A stretch of 19,380 bases of DNA, taken from JBEEMU01 sp043778315. Lineage in GTDB: Bacteria > Bacteroidota > Bacteroidia > Chitinophagales > Saprospiraceae. A model generated the notes under the pieces. That model was not told the DNA's origin. It made no database searches and worked only from the letters and a program-made list of their open reading frames with translations. A program made the position numbers and the translations under genes. This document shows positions 8,580 through 15,296 of this stretch, piece after piece. The stretch is taken from positions 1 to 19,380 of the forward strand of contig JAYWGJ010000316.1 in the NCBI GenBank assembly GCA_043778315.1, in the 5' to 3' direction. Within the stretch, counting starts at the first letter, position 1; each line of letters begins with the position of its first letter.

Positions 8580-8622
8580 AAAAAAAAGCGGTCAAACTTG
8601 GTATGCACCAATTTGACCGCTT
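8580..8622 (-). terminator. Rho-independent terminator of tRNA-His
   Basis: A long inverted repeat (AAGCGGTCAAA...TTTGACCGCTT with an inner TTGGT/ACCAA stem and one bulged base) is followed on the minus strand by a run of T (8580-8587). It lies immediately after the 3' end of tRNA-His, so it should end that transcript before the VOC/prmA unit. Confidence 0.85.
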
Positions 8623-8631
8623 CAAAGAAAG

Positions 8632-8706
8632 GGAGGAAGACGGGTCTCGAACCCGCGACCTTCTGAACCACAATCAGACACTCTAACCTACTGAGCTACA
8701 ACCTCC
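8632..8706 (-). tRNA. tRNA-His (anticodon GTG)
   Basis: On the minus strand the sequence folds as a tRNA. The D arm is GCTC...GAGT, the anticodon stem TCTGA/TCAGA has loop TTGTGGT (anticodon GTG, His), and the T arm is GCGGG-TTCGAGA-CCCGT. Counting back from T8-A9 gives eight nucleotides at the 5' end, so the first G is the extra G-1 that marks tRNA-His, facing C73. CCA is not encoded. The acceptor stem is odd: GAGGTTG faces CTTCCTC, leaving two adjacent U-U mismatches at 5-68 and 6-67 while all other stems pair. A promoter and a terminator flank it closely, so it is a single-gene unit. Confidence 0.93.
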
Positions 8707-8736
8707 ATTTTACTTTTTATTTTTACTTTCGTTGTG

Positions 8737-8766
8737 CAAAGGTACAGTTATTTTTTTAAAATACAA
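8737..8766 (-). promoter_or_regulatory. Promoter of tRNA-His (TTG - 19 nt - TACCTTTG)
   Basis: On the minus strand a TTG (8764-8766) is followed by exactly 19 nt and then TACCTTTG (8737-8744). This is the -33/-7 layout of Bacteroidota primary sigma-factor promoters. The tRNA 5' end is 31 nt downstream. This is the best promoter in the window. Confidence 0.7.
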
Positions 8767-8808
8767 TAGTTGCAGTAAAAAAATTTTGTCTAATCCGATT
8801 TCTTATTT

Positions 8809-8851
8809 CTAATCACTGAACACTAATCGTTAATCACTAAACACTAATCAC
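8809..8851. repeat. Degenerate AATCACT/AACACT short repeat
   Basis: The spacer after the M1 peptidase gene carries imperfect repeats of CTAATCACT/AACACTAATC. A related run (TTCACTATTCACTA type) lies at about 10690-10719, beyond the other end of the same gene. I read these as low-complexity intergenic repeats with no assigned function. Confidence 0.55.
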
Positions 8852-10636
8852 TTACTTTTTCTTCGGTTTCACTACTTTCGGCAGCACCAATTCCTTTTCT
8901 TCTTTGCGTGTTTCGACTAATAAATGGTCTGTATCTATCCAAAAATCGGCTAATTTCACATCTTTTAGCTCTATTTCCTGCACTTTTGCGGTCGTCGGCT
9001 GTATGCGGGTAGGCGCGGTCGCATTACCTACGTTTATCGGTAAGTCGAAGTTGTAGGCGTTCGCCTCGTAGGTGTAGCGTAGGCAGAGTTTGCCACCTTT
9101 TTTTACAATAGAATAAACGAAAACAGGAATACGCGGGTGGTCTAAATATTGCACGCACGGCGCGTAATAATCCTTGTCCGTTACGGCGCGAAAAGTAGTG
9201 AAAAAGTCCCAACGCGCAGCCGTATGGTCGTATTTGAAATCGTCGTAAAATTGGCGCAAAGCCTTGAAAAACAAGGCATCATCATTGAGCGCGTAGCGCA
9301 ACGAATGCAACATCCACGCACCTTTATAATACATATCTGCGTCGGGCGAACGCGCATACCGCACATCGGACGGACCCACTATCGGTTCTTCGTTTTTTAT
9401 CAATTTTCGTTGCGATTGCAAGTACCGCAAAGCGGCATCTTTGCCATACAAACGCTCCAAATAAAGGCTTTCCATATACGTCGTAAACGCCTCGTGTAGC
9501 CACAAACTGCCATGATCGTTAGCGGTAAGCGCGTTACCAAAGTACTCGTGACCGCTTTCGTGAATGATAATAAAATCAAAATTGAACTCGTCGGGAACGA
9601 TTTTGCCCATATAGCCGCGCATATATTTGTTGCCATACGCAATGCCAGATTGATGTTCCATACCCAAATATGGCGTTTCTATCAGCTTGTAACCGTCGCG
9701 CCAAAATGGGTATTTACCAAAATAATATTCGTAAGCTGCCAACATCGGCTTCACTTGTTCGAAGTGTTTTTTTGCTTTTGCCAAATTTTCGGGCATCACC
9801 CAGTAATCCAAATCCAATTTCGTCTTGTCCGTTTCGGACGTATAAACGTCCTTAAAATTAACGTAATCGCCTACGCTAATATTTATATTATAATTATTGA
9901 TAGGATAAGTCACCAGCCAATCAAACTGCTTCCAATTTGTATCGATAGCTTTTTCGCCCGTTTTGCGTCCGTTGCTCACGCCGACGAGGTCGGACGGCGT
10001 GATAAGGTGAACGATAGTCGAGTCGGGTTCGTCGCTGAACGTGTCTTTATTCGGAAACCACAGACTCGCGCCGTCGCCCTCACACGCCACGCCGATCCAC
10101 GGCTTACCGCTCGCGGAAGTAGTCCACACAAAACCGCCGTCCCACGGCGCGTTTTGCGCTACCGTCGGTTTACCACCAAAATACGCGGTCATCGTTTCGC
10201 GGCTGCCTGCGCGTAGGTTTCGCGGAAACTGCACAAAAACCGCGCCTGCGTCGCGCTCAAATTTGAGCGATTGCCGGCGCCAAACGACGCTATCCAAGTG
10301 CATATTCTCGAACAAATCTATCTGCAACGTTGCGCACTCGCCGCGCATCACAAAACTGATGCGGTTGTTGCCCTCGATAGTTTGTTCGGTCGGGCGTACT
10401 TTTACCGTAAGTTCGTATTTTTTCACGTCAAAACACGTCCGCTCTATCCGCGTTCCACCCAGCAGGCTGTCGCGGTGACTGAATTTAAAACCCTTGAAAA
10501 AGTCGTTTTGCGCGCTGCCATTTATTGTCCAAAGGCTAATGAGAATAAGGCTTGCGGCGGTTTTCGTGATTATTGAGCCTCTTCCAACTCCTCCAAAAGA
10601 GGGGAGACGGAGAGAAGAAATGCGTAGTGATGACAT
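8852..10636 (-). CDS. exported M1-family zinc aminopeptidase
   Basis: The 594-residue peptidase should remove N-terminal residues from peptides in the periplasm or envelope. Residues 45-255 form the M1 N-terminal beta domain. GMEHQSG (325-331) is the GxMEN exopeptidase motif with His in place of Asn. HESGH (H359, E360, H363) plus E382 in LHEAF form the HExxH-x18-E zinc site. YYKGAWMLH supplies the expected tyrosine region. A hydrophobic signal-like stretch, ASLILISLWTINGSAQ, lies at about 28-43. It is preceded by an unusual RLPSFGGVGRGS leader that appears to come from a dispersed intergenic repeat. The only ATG (10636) lies before this leader. The enzyme lacks the long C-terminal helical domain of large M1 members. 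The family is certain; the start is less so. Confidence 0.9.
   Translation of the reverse strand: MSSLRISSLRLPSFGGVGRGSIITKTAASLILISLWTINGSAQNDFFKGFKFSHRDSLLGGTRIERTCFDVKKYELTVKVRPTEQTIEGNNRISFVMRGECATLQIDLFENMHLDSVVWRRQSLKFERDAGAVFVQFPRNLRAGSRETMTAYFGGKPTVAQNAPWDGGFVWTTSASGKPWIGVACEGDGASLWFPNKDTFSDEPDSTIVHLITPSDLVGVSNGRKTGEKAIDTNWKQFDWLVTYPINNYNINISVGDYVNFKDVYTSETDKTKLDLDYWVMPENLAKAKKHFEQVKPMLAAYEYYFGKYPFWRDGYKLIETPYLGMEHQSGIAYGNKYMRGYMGKIVPDEFNFDFIIIHESGHEYFGNALTANDHGSLWLHEAFTTYMESLYLERLYGKDAALRYLQSQRKLIKNEEPIVGPSDVRYARSPDADMYYKGAWMLHSLRYALNDDALFFKALRQFYDDFKYDHTAARWDFFTTFRAVTDKDYYAPCVQYLDHPRIPVFVYSIVKKGGKLCLRYTYEANAYNFDLPINVGNATAPTRIQPTTAKVQEIELKDVKLADFWIDTDHLLVETRKEEKELVLPKVVKPKKK
10575..10615. 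repeat. CTCTTCCAAC/CTCCAAAAGAGG-type intergenic repeat overlapping the M1 gene start
   Basis: The segment contains CTCTTCCAACTCCTCC followed by AAAAGAGGGGAGACGG and can fold on itself. I recall similar sequences as common dispersed intergenic repeats in Bacteroidota genomes; I cannot search for copies. In the minus-strand frame it encodes the odd SLRLPSFGGVGRG leader of the M1 peptidase. Confidence 0.5.
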
Positions 10637-10716
10637 ATTGTTAGAAGCTGTTTATGGATAAACATTAAATATAGATTGCACAAAAAACTGTTCACTATTC
10701 ACTATCAAGTTGTTCA

Positions 10717-11649
10717 CTAAATCCCTCCTTTCGGCAAAAAAATCTCCGCCATCATGCAGCGTGCCGAGCCGCCGCCGTAGGTCTCGATAGTTGCGAGCGG
10801 CGCGAAAAGTAGATTAGTGTGCTGCGTTAGCACCGATTTTTGCGTCTCCGTGAGCGCGTTGTAGGCGCGTTGCGACATCACCAAAAACGTGAAGCCGCTT
10901 GCGCCGCGCACTTGTAGCATATTCCCTGCAAAGTTCTCCATTTGTTCCAACGAAATATCGACAATCGTTTTGCCCGTTCGCGTAAGTGACGCGACGACTT
11001 CGTTGCGGTCGGCGACATCGCGTATCGTATCTAAACAAATCACCGCGAACGTTTCGCCCAGCGCCATCACTACGTTCGTATGATAAACAGGTGAACCTGC
11101 GCGGTCGTAAGCCATAAAAGGTATCATTTTGTAGCCCGTTTTTTGGCAAAACGTACTAAGCAAACCCATATCGGTACGCGGACTAAGGCACGCATATACC
11201 AAGCGATTTGGTCGGTCGAGTATCATCGAACCCGTCCCTTCTAAGTAAACGGCGTGGTTTTCTGCGTCTGATAAATCGGTCACGCCTTCCACATCAAACT
11301 GATGCTCGAGCTGCTCGATGATGTCGGCGCGTCGCTCCAATCTGCGGTTTTCGGCGTACATCGGATACAAGAAAACGCCGCCGTCGGCGTGTGTCGAAAA
11401 CCAATTATTCGGGAACACCGCGTCGGGTTTTTGCGGCGCGTCGGTGTCGGCAATCACCACAACGTTCACGCCTGCGTGTTGCAATTTAAGCACCATTTCA
11501 TCAAACTCCGCTTGCGCGTATTGTCTGATGCGTTCGTACTCGGTCGCTGCCGCCGAGGTCTGAAACGAGTTATTCGTCGCGGTTTGCGCGTTGTACGCGA
11601 ACGCGGCAGGACGTACCATTAATATAGTGTCTGTGATTTGATTTTCCAT
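10717..11649 (-). CDS. ctlX: CtlX-type citrulline/guanidino hydrolase (amidinotransferase superfamily)
   Basis: The 310-residue cytoplasmic protein is a pentein-fold guanidine-modifying hydrolase related to dimethylarginine dimethylaminohydrolase. It opens with LMVRPAAFAYN and TATNNSFQ, then shows FPNNWFSTH (substrate region, 79-87), LEGTGSMI (E137), the catalytic His in YHTNVVMALGE (H190), and the nucleophilic Cys in GGGSARCMMAE (C298). Length and motifs fit Bacteroidota CtlX proteins, named for citrulline utilisation, which are often near ornithine/arginine genes. No such partner is in the window. The ATG at 11649 is followed directly by the family's conserved start. The gene is separated from dprA by a 51-bp tandem repeat and ends with TAG. 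Confidence 0.88.
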   Translation of the reverse strand: MENQITDTILMVRPAAFAYNAQTATNNSFQTSAAATEYERIRQYAQAEFDEMVLKLQHAGVNVVVIADTDAPQKPDAVFPNNWFSTHADGGVFLYPMYAENRRLERRADIIEQLEHQFDVEGVTDLSDAENHAVYLEGTGSMILDRPNRLVYACLSPRTDMGLLSTFCQKTGYKMIPFMAYDRAGSPVYHTNVVMALGETFAVICLDTIRDVADRNEVVASLTRTGKTIVDISLEQMENFAGNMLQVRGASGFTFLVMSQRAYNALTETQKSVLTQHTNLLFAPLATIETYGGGSARCMMAEIFLPKGGI

Positions 11650-11690
11650 TTTTTTTGTTGAAGCGATAAGCTTTTTTTGAATAAAAACTG

Positions 11691-11885
11691 TAAGCGATAA
11701 ACTTTTGACCGTTGGAGAGTAAAACTAAAAGCTGTGAACTGTAAGCGATAAACTTTTGACCGTTGGAGAGTAAAACTAAAAGCTGTGAATTGTAAGCGAT
11801 AAACTTTTGACCGTTGGAGAGTAAAACTAAAAGCTGTGAATTGTAAGCGATAAACTTTTTGACCGTTAGGGAGTAAAACTAAAAA
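11691..11885. repeat. 51-bp tandem repeat (about 3.8 copies)
   Basis: Units begin TAAGCGATAAACTTTTGACC at 11691, 11742, 11793 and 11844, an exact 51-bp period. Units 1-3 are almost identical, and the fourth has a small insertion and a degenerate end. GCGATAAGCT, close to the unit core GCGATAAACT, flanks the array on both sides (about 11663 and 11895). Two minus-strand frames stay open through a unit (51 is a multiple of 3) but have no start codon, so I consider it non-coding. It fills most of the 263-bp dprA-ctlX spacer. Confidence 0.9.
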
Positions 11886-11912
11886 TCTTTATTGGCGATA
11901 AGCTAATTTCAC

Positions 11913-13037
11913 CTAACTCAAACTATACCGACTGCCGGGCAGCGAACGAATAACACCGTTCAGCTCCATCGTGAGCAATAGAGTAGCGATGCGGTGTAGC
12001 GGAATATTTGTTTTTTGTACCAATGTATCAATCATCGTCGGCTCGATGCCCAAAACGTGTGCGATAGCGGCTTCTTCGGCGGGCAGGTTCTCTAAAAAAA
12101 GCCTTGCTTGTACCGCTTTTTTGGCGTTTTTCTTTTCGTTCAGCTCCCAACCCATGATATACGCGATGTCGGCGGCAGACTCCAAAAGCGCGGCGCGGTG
12201 CGTTTTTATCAATAAATTGCAGCCGACAGAGTTTGCGTCTGTTGTCTTTCCAGGCAGCGCGAACACGTCGCGGCTGTACTGATTCGCGATGTTTGCGGTA
12301 ATCATCGAGCCGCCTTTGCGCGCCGTTTCTACCACAACAACTACGTCGGAGAGCGCGGCGACAATGCGGTTGCGCTGCGGGAAGTTTTCGCGTTCGGGCG
12401 CGGTGTCGGTCGGGAACTCGGTGAGCAGCGCGCCGCCGTTTTCTGCCAGCACCATACGCTCCGCGACGCTGCGGTTGCTCGCTGGATAAATGCGGTCTAA
12501 GCCGTGCGCGAGTACGCCCGCCGTCGGTATATTATTGGTGATAGAGGCGCGGTGCGCCGTTACATCGATGCCATACGCTAAGCCGCTAACGATAGATACG
12601 TTGTAGGGTTTGAGGTCGGCGCAGAGCTTTTCGGTGAACGCAATACCGTAGTCGGTCGGGACGCGAGTGCCTACTATTGCTACGTTTCGGTGTTGCGCGT
12701 TAGCGTCCCAATTGCCTTTGCGGAACAAAATGGTAGGCGCATCGATAAACGCTTTTAGGCGCGTAGGATATTCGGTTTCGTAGTATATAAATGCGTCAAT
12801 ATTATGTTTAGCCATAAAATTTAACTCCGCTTCTGCGAAGCTGAAATTTTTAAACTCCATAATCGCCGTCGCAATCGCTTCGCCGATAGACGGTATTTTG
12901 AGTAACGTCGCTTTGCTACTTTTAAACACGGCTTCCGCGCTCCCGCAGTGACCGATGAGCGTTTTGGCGTTCACATCGCCTACGTTCGCTACGCGAAGCA
13001 AAGCGATAGTATGTAAAAGGTCGGTGTTTGTTTGCAT
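11913..13037 (-). CDS. dprA: DNA-processing protein DprA (Smf)
   Basis: DprA binds incoming single-stranded DNA during natural transformation and loads RecA. The 374-residue protein has an N-terminal helix-hairpin-helix/SAM-like region (1-65) and a Rossmann-fold core. Core motifs are VGTR (122-125), SGLAYGID (151-158), LAHGLDRIYP, NFPQRNRIVAALSD (218-231) and GGSMITA. A C-terminal winged-helix domain (about 310-374, DTLVQKTNIPLHRIATLLLTMELNGVI) follows. Length is normal. The ATG at 13037 follows a TAnnTTTG element. Other competence genes are absent from the window; dprA is often solitary. It is likely followed on the same strand by ctlX, but the tandem repeat between them leaves co-transcription open. 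It ends with TAG. Confidence 0.96.
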   Translation of the reverse strand: MQTNTDLLHTIALLRVANVGDVNAKTLIGHCGSAEAVFKSSKATLLKIPSIGEAIATAIMEFKNFSFAEAELNFMAKHNIDAFIYYETEYPTRLKAFIDAPTILFRKGNWDANAQHRNVAIVGTRVPTDYGIAFTEKLCADLKPYNVSIVSGLAYGIDVTAHRASITNNIPTAGVLAHGLDRIYPASNRSVAERMVLAENGGALLTEFPTDTAPERENFPQRNRIVAALSDVVVVVETARKGGSMITANIANQYSRDVFALPGKTTDANSVGCNLLIKTHRAALLESAADIAYIMGWELNEKKNAKKAVQARLFLENLPAEEAAIAHVLGIEPTMIDTLVQKTNIPLHRIATLLLTMELNGVIRSLPGSRYSLS

Positions 13038-13066
13038 TATAATAGGTATAATATTATTTTATGGCG

Positions 13067-13074
13067 CAAATATA
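13067..13074 (-). promoter_or_regulatory. Bacteroidota-type -7 promoter element (TATATTTG) for dprA
   Basis: The minus strand reads TATATTTG, matching TAnnTTTG, 30 nt before the dprA ATG. That implies a leader of about 22 nt. No clear -33 TTG at the usual spacing. Confidence 0.45.
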
Positions 13075-13087
13075 ATTATTTTAATTG

Positions 13088-13214
13088 GTTCTTTGAGAAT
13101 TTTTGTGGGGGTCTCAAAAATGTTTGATTTTTTAAAAATATTTTTGGGCGAGGCGCAACGGTGTGCGGGTTTCAACCCGCACTTATCTTTTTTTGTGCGG
13201 GTTAAAACCCGCAC
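13088..13214. repeat. Dispersed double-hairpin repeat, copy 2 (inverted relative to copy 1)
   Basis: The complementary strand reads GTGCGGGTT-palindrome (13195-13214), a spacer, a second palindrome (13163-13182), then CGTTGCGCCTCGCCC, about 39 bp absent from copy 1, and a tail ending CAAAGAAC (13088). Both palindromes are better preserved than in copy 1. It occupies the divergent spacer between dprA and the T9SS cargo gene, between their predicted promoters. Confidence 0.8.
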
Positions 13215-13271
13215 ACCGAGCTTGCGCAATGCCATTATTTGATGATAGTGGTTTAGAATACGATTTTTTCT

Positions 13272-13279
13272 TATATTTG
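13272..13279 (+). promoter_or_regulatory. Bacteroidota-type -7 promoter element (TATATTTG) for the T9SS cargo gene
   Basis: TATATTTG matches TAnnTTTG. It lies 97 nt before the ATG at 13376, so transcription would begin near 13286 and the leader would contain the inverted repeat at 13303-13335. No good -33 element is seen. Confidence 0.45.
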
Positions 13280-13302
13280 CAACTGAATTTCGGAAGATAT
13301 GC

Positions 13303-13335
13303 AAACCTATAAGGTTTTAGAAACCTTATAGGTTT
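13303..13335 (+). repeat. 15-bp perfect inverted repeat in the predicted 5' leader
   Basis: AAACCTATAAGGTTT, a 3-nt spacer TAG, then AAACCTTATAGGTTT. The arms are perfectly complementary over 15 bp, and each arm is itself nearly palindromic. It lies between the putative promoter and the start codon of the T9SS cargo gene. It could be a dispersed intergenic repeat, an operator or an RNA hairpin; it is not followed by a T run, so it is not a classical terminator. Confidence 0.7.
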
Positions 13336-13375
13336 AGAAATTAGCCTTTATTTTATCACAACAAAAAATCATAAC

Positions 13376-15268
13376 ATGAAAAAACCTATTTCGCTTTTAC
13401 TTTTTTTCTTATTCGGCTGCCTTTCGGCTAATGCGCAACTGATAGAAACGCCGCTCGACTACTCGCTCCCTGTACACGCCGCGTGGCTGCAAGCTGCGGC
13501 ACAGTCGCCAAATCAAGCGCGCATGATGCCGCCTAACGCGCTCAAACTGCCGTTTCTCGACGACTTCTCTTACGAAGGTGCGATACCGAACCCGCTACTT
13601 TGGGCAGACACGAACGTCTATGTCAATCGCGGTATGGGACGTTATCCGCCGACGACGGGCGTTGCTACCTTTGATGGCATTAACAAAAAAGGACTGCCTT
13701 ATAATTGGAGCGGCGCGTCGGGCGTTTGCGATACGCTGACCTCTCGTCGCATCAACCTTTTTGGTAGAACGGCAGCCGATAGCATCTATCTCAGCTTTTA
13801 TCTGCAAGCAGGCGGCAACGGCGACAAACCCGAATCTACCGACATCTTCTATGTAGATTTTTTAAATAAAAACAACGTTTGGACGACCGTAGCACAGCGT
13901 AGCGGTCTAGCAGCAACGGTCATAGATACCGCTTTTCGCGAAATCCGTGTTGCTATAAAAGCAACCAATTACTTAGACTCTACCTTTCGTTTTCGCTTTC
14001 GCAACGTCGGGTCGCAACGTGGCGCACGCGATAATTGGAATATAGATTACGTCAAGTTAGATAAGAATAGAAGTTGGAGAGAACCGACCTTTAACGACTT
14101 TGCATTCTACGATCAGCCGTCGTCTCCGCTCGTCAATTATACGGCTATGCCGTACACGCACTTTAAAGCGACAACGCCGCAAATAGCAATGACCGACAAA
14201 GTTGTATTTCGCTTACGCAATAACTTTAACGCGCCCAAAAGCCCTCAAATAACGGTACAAGTGACCGAACAATATGGCGGCGCGACCATATTACCGTTGC
14301 AAACGCCGTTCTTTTATCCTATCAGTAAAGCAAAAGACACCGTCGCGCCCAAAACAATACCGCTCACGTCGTACAACTTTGGCGGCTTACCTGCTGCCGA
14401 TAGCGCGCTTTTAGTGGTGCGTTATGCGTATGGAAACATTACGGGACAAGACCAGTTTACTAATCAGCCGACTTATCCTTTATTAAATGATACAGTTACA
14501 CGGCTCGTGCAGTTGCGCAATTACTTTGCGTATGATGACGGTACTGCCGAAAGCAATATCGTAACACAAAACGTGGGTACACAAGCTGCCGTCAAGTTTC
14601 GCACCGTTATTGCGGACACGCTGCAAGGTATATTAATCAATATACCCGTTATTGATACTGATGTGAGTACACAACTTTTTAATTTCCGCGTATTTACAGG
14701 CTCGCTGACAGGTACGATGGTGTTTGAACAAACGTTGATGCGTCCTTATTATACTAATAATATTGATGGCTTTGCGGTTTATCCGTTCCGCAATGGTACG
14801 TCGCCGCCGCCGTTTATTCCTGCTAATACGGACTTTTTTGTGGTTTGGCAACAAGCTTCTACGACCACGCCTATACCTATCGGGTTAGACAAAAATTCGC
14901 CGCAGGGCAGCCAGTTTATATTTCAGAACACGGGTACAGGAGGTTGGCAACCTATCGCTGCTAATATTAAAGGCGCAATGATGTTACGCCCATACATGGG
15001 CAGTAAACGCCTCGTCGCTACCGAAACTTTGCGTGACGCGCCTGTTGCTATTGCACTTGTTCCGAACCCTACCGACGGCGTGTTAAACGTGCAAAATTGG
15101 AACGGCAATGCCGCAACCGCTACTTGCTATGATTTGCTCGGACGGGTACAATTTACCTCCGCTTTGCGCAAAACATTAGACCTCACTGTCTTACCATCGG
15201 GCGTGTATTTTGTGCGTATTGCACAAGAGGGCGTAGCTCCGCAAACCGTAAAAGTAGTTAAACAATAG
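13376..15268 (+). CDS. T9SS type A sorting-domain secreted protein of unknown function
   Basis: The 630-residue protein has a signal peptide (ends LSANAQ, residue 20). Early on it has the block LPFLDDFSYEG...ATFDGINKKGLPYN, which I recognise as recurring in a family of large Bacteroidota T9SS cargo proteins. The middle is a run of beta-rich segments with no catalytic motif I can identify. One segment (about 100-225, SIYLSFYLQAGG and NWNIDYVKLD) looks like a jelly-roll carbohydrate- or adhesion-type domain. The final 75 residues are a T9SS sorting domain (LVPNPTDGVLNVQNW, CYDLLGRVQF, LPSGVYFVRI). It is predicted to be exported and surface-attached or released. It lies 28 nt upstream of a membrane-anchored papain-like peptidase, so the two are probably one operon. 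Some of these proteins are linked to gliding, but nothing here proves that. Confidence 0.85.
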   Translation: MKKPISLLLFFLFGCLSANAQLIETPLDYSLPVHAAWLQAAAQSPNQARMMPPNALKLPFLDDFSYEGAIPNPLLWADTNVYVNRGMGRYPPTTGVATFDGINKKGLPYNWSGASGVCDTLTSRRINLFGRTAADSIYLSFYLQAGGNGDKPESTDIFYVDFLNKNNVWTTVAQRSGLAATVIDTAFREIRVAIKATNYLDSTFRFRFRNVGSQRGARDNWNIDYVKLDKNRSWREPTFNDFAFYDQPSSPLVNYTAMPYTHFKATTPQIAMTDKVVFRLRNNFNAPKSPQITVQVTEQYGGATILPLQTPFFYPISKAKDTVAPKTIPLTSYNFGGLPAADSALLVVRYAYGNITGQDQFTNQPTYPLLNDTVTRLVQLRNYFAYDDGTAESNIVTQNVGTQAAVKFRTVIADTLQGILINIPVIDTDVSTQLFNFRVFTGSLTGTMVFEQTLMRPYYTNNIDGFAVYPFRNGTSPPPFIPANTDFFVVWQQASTTTPIPIGLDKNSPQGSQFIFQNTGTGGWQPIAANIKGAMMLRPYMGSKRLVATETLRDAPVAIALVPNPTDGVLNVQNWNGNAATATCYDLLGRVQFTSALRKTLDLTVLPSGVYFVRIAQEGVAPQTVKVVKQ

Positions 15269-15296
15269 CCTTTTTATTTATAATTTATAGTTCCTG

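Noticed and set aside
9512..10216. Plus-strand 234-codon frame opposite the M1 peptidase
   Set aside because: It is the complement of a well-supported coding gene with catalytic motifs, and its product shows no family features.
11650..11912. Hydrophobic repeat peptide (SQLLVLLSNGQKFIAY) encoded by the 51-bp repeat on the minus strand
   Set aside because: No start codon or ribosome-binding context, and the frame is lost in the degenerate copy; openness follows from the 51-bp period.
13059..13304. 81-codon minus-strand frame in the dprA/T9SS-gene spacer
   Set aside because: It runs through the dispersed double-hairpin repeat and has no recognisable protein features.
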